From Linanthus parryae (Eukaryota; Streptophyta; Magnoliopsida; Ericales; Polemoniaceae), in the NCBI GenBank assembly GCA_023055425.1, contig JALGPY010000004.1, positions 20,421,718 to 20,485,717 on the forward strand: 64,000 bases of DNA, written 5' to 3'. Shown piece by piece: positions 13,053-22,567 of the stretch. Position 1 is the stretch's first letter; the number at the start of each line of letters is the position of its first letter. Both the position numbers and the translations under genes were made by a program. Below the pieces are notes generated by a model. That model was not told the DNA's origin, ran no database searches, and saw only the letters and a program-made list of their open reading frames with translations.

Positions 13053-14464
13053 TGTAAAGTCCCGAAACCCAGGGCGTTATTTTAGGAAATAATAAACAAA
13101 ACCGGCACGACGATCCAACCGGCACCACCTGCGGCTCCTCCGCGGGTACCGAATCAAAGACTCGCCTGCCAAACAGGTACCGTCTGAGCCACCAGCTCAT
13201 GTACCAAAGACAACGCCGTATCTCAATAAACACTTGTTCATTTATTAATAAAATACGATACAGAGGTACGTGACACTTAAGTTGAAAAGTGATCTTTATA
13301 TACAATTGAGTTTACAAATAATTCGATACAATAATTCAAATAACAAGTTTTAAGAAAATATAATAAAGCTATCACTTCAATTCTACCGTCTGATCCGTTC
13401 GTCGTAACCTGCAAACACTGTTAGGGGGTGAGCTCGCGCCCAGTAGGTCGTTCACCGCAACAGTAGGGTGAAATGCAATAAACAATATAATTATAGCAGG
13501 TTACACGTAATATCACATATCACGTAATAATCAATTAGCACCAAATAGCATACGAAGCCATAATTACAACAATAAACGGATCAACATATATTTAACATGA
13601 AGCATGCTCATAAACCGTAAGCGATAATGATATTGTAAAGTGCATAACCCCCTACCTCAATAATAGTATCTGGTAACGACTTCAAAAGAATAACAGCAGC
13701 TCCAAGTATAGAATAATCCCAGCATCTCTCTCTCTTACTTATCGGTATTCGTACTTGAATATAAAATGAGAGATAACTAATGCACTAGGCCCTATTTATA
13801 GAAGTTTGCGACCAATCAGGTATCGATGTGTCATAGGAACACGTGGCAGGCATTCATGGAAGGATTGGTTAGGACACGACACATGTCAGACACATGTCTC
13901 ACACACAGAGAGAGGGTGCCACACGATGACACACAGCAGGGTTATGTGTCAGAAGCATCTGACTTGCAGTAGGACACGTGTCGCGCATGTGACGAAAGCT
14001 GCCACGCGACGACACACAGCAGGGGCATGTGTCAAGCATCTGGAACAGGGGCTAAGGCAGTGACACGTGTCACCCTACGTGTCATTCATACAGTTAACAC
14101 ATATACAAGCTAACATACTACAAGTCATTATGTACTAATCATGATTAACTAAGCTAAGTAACACTTAAACGAATTATTAGTACTAATTATTCCATAAATA
14201 TTTTTATCGTTAATCTAGAGATTAAAGAAGATATTAGTAATTCTGGTGTATTTCTGGACGAGCTTAACTATCATAGTTTCACAATTATGAGTTCATCTAT
14301 CTGGATACTAAATAACATAAAATTCACTTAAGTAATATAAGCTTCAGAAATACAACCACTACACTGCATACAATAGCAATTAAGCATGCTAACAGGTTAT
14401 GTCAAAAGCACATATTTACAGTAAATTTAAGTATTTCATGCTTTCCAAAATCAGGGATATTACA
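13053..14464 (-). repeat. element B LTR, complete, 1412 bp
   Basis: It begins TGTAAAGTCCC and ends GGGATATTACA on the plus strand. It is followed by atctaccccactt, whose minus-strand reading AAGTGGGGTAGAT is the polypurine tract, marking this as the 3' LTR. Confidence 0.85.
13791..14090 (-). promoter_or_regulatory. element B LTR promoter with G-box cluster
   Basis: On the minus strand a TATA box, CTATAAATAGG (13791-13801), lies downstream of a CCAAT-type site near 13811. Three CACGTG G-boxes follow upstream at 13840-13845, 13975-13980 and 14064-14069, with additional ACGTG and CACATGT words between. G-boxes bind plant bZIP and bHLH factors, so a stress- or light-responsive LTR promoter is a reasonable inference. 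Confidence 0.65.
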
Positions 14465-14635
14465 ATCTACCCCACTTAAATAAATTTCGTCCCGAAATTT
14501 AAAATAAGACCCAAATATTTTATTTGCAAATCGGTCACGTACCTGAGTCATTACCTCTGACAAACTCATACCAACTTGGGGAATGTGTCGCATACAGCCT
14601 TAGTTGCCCAAACCCTAATCACTAATCAGCTGATA
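14465..14635 (-). other. element B internal remnant with polypurine tract
   Basis: The 171 bases contain the polypurine tract and a motif, ttcgtcccgaaattta, resembling the 3' internal ends of A and D (ttcgtccycgaagctta). No gene is present. It joins the second LTR at the shared word tcgcgccc, which also occurs at 13434, so a deletion at short homology is likely. Confidence 0.75.
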
Positions 14636-15664
14636 TCGCGCCCAGTAGGTCGTTCACCGCAACAGTAGGGTGAAATGCAGTAAACAATATGATTATAGCA
14701 GGTTACACGTAATATCACATATCACGTAATAATCACATAGCACCGAATAGCATGCGAATCGATAATAAAAACAATATACGAATCGACATATATATATAAC
14801 ACCAAGCACGCTCATAAACCGTAAGCGATAACAATATTTTAAAGTGCATAACCCCCTACCTCAATAATAGCATCTGATAACGACTTTGAGATAGTAACAG
14901 CACCTCCAAGTATAGAGTAACACCAGTATCTCTCTCTCACTAATCAGTAACTAACTCGAGTCAGGAATGAGAAATAACTACGGCACTCGATCCTATTTAT
15001 AGAAGTAGTCGACCAATTAGGTCGCGATGAGTCATAGGGACACGTGGCATCCATGTAGGGTTCAGAGACCAGAGTCGTGACACATGTCGCATAGGTGTCA
15101 CCCATGCAGAGCAGGAGGCTATTGTAGTGACACACGGTGGTTTATGTGTCAAAATCATTTGACTTGCAGTAGGACACGTGTCGCACATGTGACGAAAGCT
15201 GCCACGCGACGACACGCAGCAGGGGCGTGTGTCAATCATCTGTGACAGTGGCTAAGGCAGTGACACGTGTCACCCTACGTGTCATTCATATAGTTAACAG
15301 ATATACAAGCTAACATACTACAAGTCATTATGTACTAATCATGATTAACTAAGCTAAGTAACACTTAAACGAATGATTAGTACTAATTATTCCCTAAATA
15401 TTTTTATCCTTAATCTAGCTATTAAAGAAGATATTAGTAATTCTGGTGTATTTCTGGACGAGCTTAACTATCATAGTTTCACAATTATGAGTTCATCTAT
15501 CAGGATACTAAATAACATAAAATTCACTTAAGTAATATAAGCTTCAGAAATACAACCACTACACTGCATACAATAGCAATTAAGCATGCTAACAGGTTAT
15601 GTCAAAAACACATATTAACAGTAAATTTAAGTATTTCATGCTTTCCAAAATCAGGGATATTACA
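14636..15664 (-). repeat. element B second LTR, 5'-truncated on the plus strand
   Basis: The segment is collinear with 13434-14464, with scattered substitutions. Its first 381 bases, the primer-binding site and nearly all of the internal region have been lost. Confidence 0.88.
14992..15285 (-). promoter_or_regulatory. second copy of the B LTR promoter
   Basis: The same arrangement is kept: TATA box at 14992-15002 and G-boxes at 15041-15046, 15175-15180 and 15264-15269. All three survive although surrounding bases have diverged between the two LTRs. Confidence 0.62.
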
Positions 15665-16032
15665 AGAGATATGGAGGGTGGGATGGTGGTGTTGGGGATG
15701 GTGCTGGCATTGGGGTGGTGTCGGGTGGTTGTGATGGGGGTGAGCTGAAGGAGACGAAGAAGTCGTATAAGAAGAAGGGGGAGATGTACTGGGAGTTGTG
15801 TCTGCAGATTAGTTGGGAATCATGAAAAATAATAATTTATTTTATCTTATTTAATTTACTTTTATTATATTACTCATTAGGTGTTATAGTTTCTATTAAG
15901 TACAACTCTACCCCCAACTTAACTAGTATGTACTTTTTGAAATTACGACTACCTCCCCTCTCTTTATATGATTATTATCTAGACTTCATGAAAATACAAC
16001 AATTACCCCTATAATAAAAATGGTGTATTACA

Positions 16033-16045
16033 TCCTTCCCCCCTT
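16033..16045 (-). other. element A polypurine tract
   Basis: The minus strand reads AAGGGGGGAAGGA directly before the 3' LTR start TGTAATACACC. It is preceded by CTTCGAGGACGAAGC, a motif also found at the same place in element D. Confidence 0.85.
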
Positions 16046-16179
16046 AAACAGAGCTTCGTCCTCGAAGCTTAAACCAACTAATCACGAAATGCTATTATAA
16101 TATCTTCTATATATCGTAACAGCCAACACACATAATATGATGACTTTATTAATATCTAGTTCGATACATGAGGCGCGGG

Positions 16180-17171
16180 AGAAGTACAAGGATTGGGTCA
16201 CGAAAATTTGGGATCAACTTCCCTTTCTGATTAAATCTGGTAATCCCCTTTGTAGGCTAGACTTTGAGAAAAACTTTTTCTCCCACTTGAAACTCTAATG
16301 GCCTTCTCTTCTGATCAGCTTAGGACTTTAGTCTATCATGGGCTGCTTTCATTCTCTGTTGGATGAGTCGTACTTGGTCGATCATTTATTCGATCATTTG
16401 TGGGCCTATCACCACTGTCTCGCTAATATCACTCCAACATAGAGGCGTTCAACACTTTCTACCATAGAAAGCTTCGTCAAGTGCCATGCCAATGCTGGCG
16501 TGGTAGCTGTTGTTGTACGATAACTCTATCAGTGGCATCTTGTCAACCCATGATCCTTGGAAATCCATAACACAAGCCCTTACCATGTCCTCCAATGTCT
16601 GAATGGTCCTTTCTGTTTGTCCGTCAGTGGACAGGTGGAACGCTGTACGGAATCTCAGTTGGGTTCCCAACGCTTTTTGAAGAGCCTTCCACAAGTGCGA
16701 GAGAAAGTTAGGGTCCCTGTATGAGATTATGGAACTAGGAACCCCATGGTATCTCACTATGTTCTTGACATAATCATAAGCTCTTTGCTCCATGCTCCAT
16801 GTGTCCTTCATTGGAATGAACGTTGGTGTCTTGGTCAACCGGTCCACCACTACCCATATCTGATTGAGTCCATTCTTTGACGTCGGAAGGGAAGTTACGA
16901 AATCCATCAAGATGGAATCCCATTTCCAGAATGGGACATCCAATGGTTGAACTAAGCCTCCCACTCTCTTGTGTTCAAACTTCACCTTCTAGCGGGTCAA
17001 ACACCGAGCTACAAACTCAGCTACTTCTTTCTTCATGTTGGGCCACCAAAAAGTCTTCTTCAAATCCTTTTAGAGTTTATCGCCACCAGGATGAACAGAG
17101 TAAGGTGTGTTGTGCGCTTCATGCATTAACTTCTCCTTGGTTTCTGTGCACTTTTGCGGTACACACCACTT
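16180..17171 (-). pseudogene. element A integrase, dead
   Basis: The largest open piece is 16449-16985 (178 codons). It shows the integrase core with WDSILMDFV, VVVDRLTKT and the end motif STDGQTERTIQTLED. The second catalytic position, normally SDRDP, reads SYRDP, so an Asp of the DD35E triad is replaced by Tyr. Stops interrupt both sides: TGA near 17172, further stops near 17070 and 16988, and more after 16449. The C-terminal part (QVGEKVFLKVSPTKG near 16270) is visible, but I see no chromodomain before the polypurine tract. It cannot make an active integrase. Confidence 0.88.
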
Positions 17172-18816
17172 TCATTTGTAGCGAATGCTTCCATCGTCAT
17201 GAATCTTGAAGTCTTTGGCTTCTCCAGCTGCAATCTTCTTCCTCATCCTTTCGATCTTCACGTCTCCGGCTTGATTGCTTCTTATTTCCTCAAAAAAGTC
17301 TGGTACAACTGTCATACTTGAGAGCAGCTTTTGTACTCCCCCTTGGTCCACCACATCGATTTGGAGCTTTTCAAATTCGTGGCATAGCCAGTTTGGCAAG
17401 ACTATCATAGCATTCATTACATGGCTCGACTTTCGTCTTAACGCATCAGCGACCACATTTACCTTTCCTTCATGGTACTGGATACGCAAGTCATAGTCCT
17501 TGATAATCTCTAGCCACCTTCGTTGTCTGTTGTTCAGCTCCTTTTGGGTGAAGATATACTTCAGGCTTCTATGGTCTGTATAGAGCTTGCAAACTGCCCC
17601 GTACAGATGATGTCTCCATATCCTTAGCGGGAAAAATATTGCTGCCAACTCCAAGTCATGCGTAGCATAGTTCTTCTCGTGCGGTTTCAATTGCCTTGAG
17701 GCATAGGCAATTACTCTTCCGTCTTGCATAAGCAGACACCCTAGCCCTTTCTTCGATGCATCGCTGTATACTTCAAACTCGCCAGAGTTGTTTGGTAGAG
17801 CTAATACTGGTGCCGTACTCAGCTTTTCCTTTAGGGTTTGAAATGATTCTTCGCATCGGTCGTCCCACTGATACTTCACTCCCTTCTTTGTTAGCGTAGT
17901 CAGTGGCCTAGCAATCTTGGAGAAGTCCTTCACAAAGCGCCGTTAATAACCAGCTAAGCCAAGGAAACTCCTTATTTCAGACACGTTCTTCGGCGTTGGC
18001 CAGTCTTTAATTTCTGAGATATTCCCTGGGTCTACTGATATTCCTTCCCCTGAGATGATGTGACCCAAGAATGGGACACGATCCAGCCATAACTCACATT
18101 TAGACAGCTTGGCATACAACTGTTCTTGTCTCAGAGTCTGTATCACTTCTCTTAGATGTTCCTCGTGATCCTCCTCGCTCTTTGAGTACATGAGGATGTC
18201 ATCAATAAAGACAACTAAAAATCGATCCAGAAACAGCCTCATTACCCAATTCATCAGGTCCATAAACACTGCAGGGGAATTGGTCAGACCAAATGGCATC
18301 ACAGTGAACTCATAATGGCCATATCTGGTTATGAAGGCAGTCTTTAGGATATCCCTTTCGGCTAACCGAAGTTGATGATACCCTAACCTTAGATCAATCC
18401 TAGAGAAAACACTGGCCCCTTATAGTTGATCGAACATGTCGTCAATCCGGGGTAGAGGATACTTATTCTTGATGGTTTCACTGTTTAACTCTCTGTAATC
18501 AATACATAGACTCAGACTCCCATCCTTTTTTCTTTACGAAAAGTACTGGTTCTCCCCAGGGTGACACACTTGGCCGTATGTAACCCTTATCAAGGAGTTC
18601 TTGCAACTTATCCTTGAGCTCCTTCAATTCTGCTGGTGCCATCTGATACGGTGCCTTTGAGATAGGTGCAGCTTCAGGTGCTAAATCTAGGGTAAACTTC
18701 ACTTCTCGTTTTGGTGGCATCCCTAGAATCTCGTCTGGAAAGTCATCGGGAAAGTCCCTTGCGACAGGTATCTCCTCTAGTAGGTTTTCCTCCTTGGATA
18801 CATCCTGGACTTAACA
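17172..18816 (-). pseudogene. element A reverse transcriptase and RNase H, dead
   Basis: The N-terminal part (18499-18720) includes [21 protein letters not shown] and ends in a frameshift at a homopolymer after VLFVKKK. The core continues in another frame with the active site FIDDIL and [12 protein letters not shown] (17943-18302). RNase H with [11 protein letters not shown] and DHRSLKYIF is in 17172-17933. In-frame stops lie near 18420 (TAA) and at 17943. These domains would copy genomic RNA into DNA, but the frameshift and stops make this copy inactive. Confidence 0.9.
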
Positions 18817-19608
18817 CTAGTAGGCAAAGTTTCCCTTCTTCACTTGGTTTACTATGGTCAAGACTGACACTAGTTGAATGCGAGGTTCCCTTGTGATACC
18901 ACGGTATGTGATCTTCTCCCCATTGGGTCCTTTCAACCGGACCTTGTGATCGTAGCAGTCAATAACTGCTCGATACGTCCTGAGCCAGTCCATCCCTAGA
19001 ATAACATCTATACCCCCATGGTCAAACTTTATCAGGTTGGCTGGTAGGATACTTGATAGGATTTTTAGCTGAACTCCTTCATATATGGTGCCACATACTG
19101 TTATTTTGCCAGTGGGGATTGCTACGGGGATTTGTATGGTAGATGACTTATTCAAACCCAGTTTCTCAAAAAATGATGATGATATGAACGAGTAAGATGC
19201 ACCATAATCAAATAGTATAAAGGCTGGTTGCTCGTGGATAAGGAATGTACCAGTGATAACTCCATGAGCATCTTCTGCCTCAGTCTTGGTTATGATAACA
19301 ATCCTTCCGACATTGGCGTTCTGAGCTCCATCTCCTCCTGCTGCATTGTTGTTGACTACAAATCCAGCATTTTTGTTGCGGTTCTGGCCTCCATTATGTC
19401 TGGCATTCCCATGGTTGTAGTTTGGCTGCCTCCCATAGCCATTGCCTCCGTTGTTCTGATGGTTGCTAAAGTTCCCATACCCAATCTGCAGGTTAGCTGG
19501 TTGCTGATTGCCATACTGCTGGTTATGCCTGAAATTGTTCCCATTTTGCTGGCGATTCCCCTGGTAGTTGTTCTGTTGTAGCCTAGGAAATTTTCCTCCT
19601 TGGTTCAC
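18817..19608 (-). pseudogene. element A linker and aspartic protease, damaged
   Basis: An asparagine/glutamine-rich linker (about residues 1-90) is followed by a retropepsin-like domain. LIHEQPAFILFDYGASYSF is the active-site region, with DYGA in place of the usual D-S/T-GA, and VILGMDWL is the second conserved motif. The segment is in the same frame as the upstream gag pieces but separated from them by a TAA at 19609-19611. It ends at a TAG (18817-18819), followed closely by another stop. Confidence 0.85.
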
Positions 19609-20556
19609 TTATTGGTTCCCTGCTGGTTGCGATCGGCATTCATAGGCTCGATGTCCCCTCTTACCAAAGTTGTTGCAGGTGACTATGATTCCTTCACAAT
19701 CCGCTCCTGGGTGGTTTCGTGGGCACTTCTTGCGGAAATGGCAACGAACTTGCTGAGTCCCAGGGTTCTTTTGGTTGCCTCGATACTGTCCCTGGTTACC
19801 TCCTCCGTTGTTGGGCCTAAGCCTTTGGTTTCCCTTTGAAAAGTTGTTGTTACTTCCTCCTGCCTCCTCTAGCTTGCGCTTCTTGCGTCTTTCCTCTTGG
19901 ACTGCTTGGACTCGCAATATATCAACGACTCTATCATAGACTTCATGAAGGGTTGGATAAGTTCTGCTCAGCAGAGACGTTTTCAGCTGCTCGTGCAGTC
20001 AGTCCAGAGATGAATTTTGAAACTTGGACTCTTCATCGAGAATCGTGTTTCCTGCAAACCGCATCAGCTCTGTAAATTTCCAAAAGTACTCAGTTACCGA
20101 GTCACTTCCTTGCTCCAGGTTTTGAAATTCTTGTTGCTTGCTCCTTTTCACATGACAAGGATAAAAGCGGGATCTGAGAGCAGTCTCGAGGGATTCCCAA
20201 TTGAAGTTGGGCTGAGCCAAGAGGGTTTCTTGAGCATTCCTCCACCAGAGATTTGCCTCGCTCTTCAGATAGAACACCGCACAGTTGACTTTTCGATCCT
20301 CGGGGCATTCCACATTCTCAAGAATCTTGTCCATCTCCATGATCCAATCTTCCAGTCCAACAGGGTCTTCATTTCCCATGAAACTTGGCGGTTTCATGTC
20401 TGCCACTTGCTTGGCCCAGTTAACTCCTGCCCGATCTCCATTGCCCATCATTTGAGCCAATTGAGCAAAGAATTGCTCCATGTTGTTGTCGTTGTTCTGT
20501 GCCATCTGTCCTTGCTGGGCTCTCCTGGTGTAGTAGCGCATTGGTCTATCAATCAT
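19609..20556 (-). pseudogene. element A gag with altered zinc knuckle
   Basis: The start at 20556 gives a capsid-type Gag, with PSFMGNEDPVGLEDWI and YLKSEANLWWRNAQ near residues 55-110. One TGA at 19999-20001 interrupts an otherwise continuous frame that resumes to 19609. The nucleocapsid knuckle reads CNNFGKRGHRAYEC: the second cysteine of the CCHC motif is a phenylalanine, so zinc binding should be impaired. Confidence 0.87.
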
Positions 20557-21029
20557 ATTCCTACACTATCACCTAATTTATCATCTATTATTGACTCGAG
20601 AATAAATATAAATCACTTTGTAAAATATATGCTCAATCGTCCATGTAGCATAAGTATCATACTTAAATATCATCTGTCACATAGGAATTAAGACATGCAG
20701 CGTTTAACAATTCATAATCATACTTGCTTTCACAAAATATCTCAAGTCTATAATCACTTCTTCGGAAACACAATTCTAGAATAGTAACTCTGCCCTTCAT
20801 TACGGGAGCAATGTATGTCCCACACATAGCAAGAAAGACTATCACAGCTATATAATCCAAGTCGTGCCAAGTATATAATGTGTCGTGTGACAGACAAAAG
20901 GTCGTGGGTGGGTCGGACTAATGAGACTAGGACCTAGACTACCCGTAACCCAATCGGCTTGTCAATTTTTAATTACACTTTAATTTTAAGGCTGCCCTAC
21001 AGGTTTTAGTTTCCCTTTTTGGACAGCCG
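20557..21029 (-). other. element A 5' leader
   Basis: The 473 bases between gag and the primer-binding site hold no recognisable gene. The short open frames on either strand have no known domain. Confidence 0.7.
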
Positions 21030-21041
21030 GCTCTGATACCA
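21030..21041 (-). other. element A primer-binding site (initiator tRNA-Met)
   Basis: The minus strand reads TGGTATCAGAGC two bases after the end of the 5' LTR (GGTGTTACA). Confidence 0.92.
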
Positions 21042-21775
21042 CCTGTAACACCCCGTGAACCCCAAGCTTTCCGTTCCGGAATGGAGAGCCTAGGAGGGTG
21101 CTATTCATAATGAAATGGCGGATACCGAGAAGAAACACTGCCATAATTATATATTACATAGCCCATAGTCTTAAACATTGTCTTAAAATATTATTACACA
21201 AAAGATTTTATTCTTAATATTTTATTGTAAAGAACCACATTTTATTCTTAATATTTTAACAATTATATTTAACTTTTCTAGAATCTATAGACAAGAAATT
21301 ATTTAATTAATAAAATTAACTATTGGAGATATATTCTTAATAGTGAATTAAAAAGACTATATACTAACTTGTTGAGGAGATGATATCATAAAATTTTTAC
21401 TAAGAAAATGAGTGTGATTTAGTATCTAATTATAAGTATGAGAAATAATTATTTTTAACTTTATATAAAGATATTAGTGAAAGAAACTATTCATAAATAT
21501 TTCTCAAATTACTTCATAAAATATTTTATCCTACAACAATATTTAGATAATAAATTTATTTAAAATATCAACTTACAATATTTTGAGATTAACTAATTAA
21601 ATAAAACCGATATTGATTATTGAATAAATAGACTCAATGTAATAAACAACTCTACTTTACTTTATAAAACTATTTATTGTAAAATTTTATTAACCAAGTT
21701 ATTTCTATTTATAATAATTAGAAGTTTAGAAATTAAATTTTAATTCTAAATTTCCTATCCTTAATATCTTCATAC

Positions 21776-21803
21776 TTATATATATATGTAGAGTTATGTA
21801 TAC

Positions 21804-21850
<47 letters not shown>

Positions 21851-21856
21851 CATACA
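21776..21856. repeat. AT/ATAC microsatellite in A's right LTR
   Basis: A run of (ta) and (catacata) units of roughly 80 bases. The matching place in the left LTR (12296-12318) has only a short (ta)n, so this copy expanded after the LTRs separated. Confidence 0.85.
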
Positions 21857-21900
21857 AAATTATGTAACCAATATTTATGTAAATGACACAATTAACCCCC

Positions 21901-22526
21901 TGTAGATACTGCTTTCTGACATGACAGATCTCGGCCACGTGGCAGCCATCCAGCACACCATATTGTGCTCCACACACACAGGATCACCAGCCGAGTTGAT
22001 CCATGTGGGGGCTGCGAGACAGAGCCCTCGCATACCACTGCACGGGACTTGTAGGGACTTAGTGGTTTGGAGGCTAGAGTAAGCCCTGTCGCGTGCGAGC
22101 CAAGCCCGCACGCGACCTTTAGTAACTGTTTTGAGAGATTTATGGCACGAGCTCCATAAACCCGGTCAATCCGGTCAAACCCGGTCAACCTCGTAACGGT
22201 TCCGGTATTCGCGCACAACGTGCTGTAACGGTCCCTATATACTCGGACGAACGTGCCGTTATGGTTAAGCTAATTAAGCCGCCATTAATGGGCGCATTAA
22301 CCACACTACAACGGTCACGTTCTCCAGTATATATAGATCGTCAACCTTTCCATACAAAGGAGGACACACTGCCATACGCGGAAGCTCTGCCAAACCTCTG
22401 TCTCTCTCTCAGACATTGCTACTGACTTACTCTCTCCCTACACACACCCCTATTCTTCCTGTGCGATCCTTGATCCACTACACACGGTGCACACGGAGGT
22501 CTCCCCGCCGGAATCTCTTGCGCACA
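21901..22526 (+). repeat. element C 5' LTR, 626 bp
   Basis: The LTR starts TGTAGATACTG and ends GCGCACA. Against the 3' LTR I see two substitutions, one in accata/gttgtgctcc and one in gccgag(t/c)tgatcc. Confidence 0.95.
22328..22335 (+). promoter_or_regulatory. element C LTR TATA box
   Basis: TATATATA in the context CCAGTATATATAGATCG, about 190 bases before the LTR end, with a likely transcription start some 30 bases downstream. The same box is at 37157-37164 in the 3' LTR. A second weaker box, CTATATACTC, lies near 22236. Confidence 0.7.
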
Positions 22527-22529
22527 TTT

Positions 22530-22546
22530 TGGTGAACCCGACGTGA
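22530..22546 (+). other. element C primer-binding site (tRNA not identified)
   Basis: TGGTGAACCCGACGTGA begins three bases after the LTR. It has the TGG start expected opposite a tRNA CCA end, but I could not assign the tRNA from memory. It is not the initiator-Met site used by the other elements here. Confidence 0.6.
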
Positions 22547-22567
22547 ATCTTACCGGCAAAAGCAACC

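Larger units (their letters stand above)
13053..15664 (-). mobile_element. element B: internally deleted LTR retrotransposon inside A's LTR
   Basis: The insertion is defined by comparison with A's other LTR, which runs on uninterrupted at 38041-38070. It is bounded by TGTAAAG...GATATTACA and flanked by a perfect five-base duplication, agaga (13048-13052 and 15665-15669). It contains one full LTR (13053-14464), a 171-base internal scrap and a second LTR copy lacking its first 381 bases (14636-15664). The internal scrap begins with a minus-strand polypurine tract, so the element was transcribed leftward. No coding region or primer-binding site survives. Confidence 0.88.
10426..16032 (-). repeat. 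element A left (3') LTR, interrupted by element B
   Basis: After removing 13053-15664 and one target copy, the LTR is about 3.0 kb. It matches the right LTR in pieces: 10426-10590 to 21044-21208; 11740-12360 to 21220-21900; 12355-13052 to 37356-38060; 15670-16032 to 38065-38428. Positions 10590-11740 are absent from the right copy. The 12,700-13,050 stretch is GC-rich and gives long but meaningless frames on both strands. Confidence 0.88.

Noticed and set aside
12758..13057. Plus-strand 99-codon frame in A's LTR with a partner at 37772-38131
   Set aside because: The reading frames diverge between the two LTRs through indels, and the composition is simple; it is a shadow of the GC-rich LTR segment.
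21030..21041. Possible tRNA-Met gene from the TGGTATCAGAGC matches at 5880, 21030 and in D
   Set aside because: Only the 12-base primer-binding complement is present, directly beside LTR ends; there is no cloverleaf.
21726..21977. 83-codon frame over the AT microsatellite
   Set aside because: It encodes alternating Tyr/Ile from (ta)n; a by-product of the repeat.
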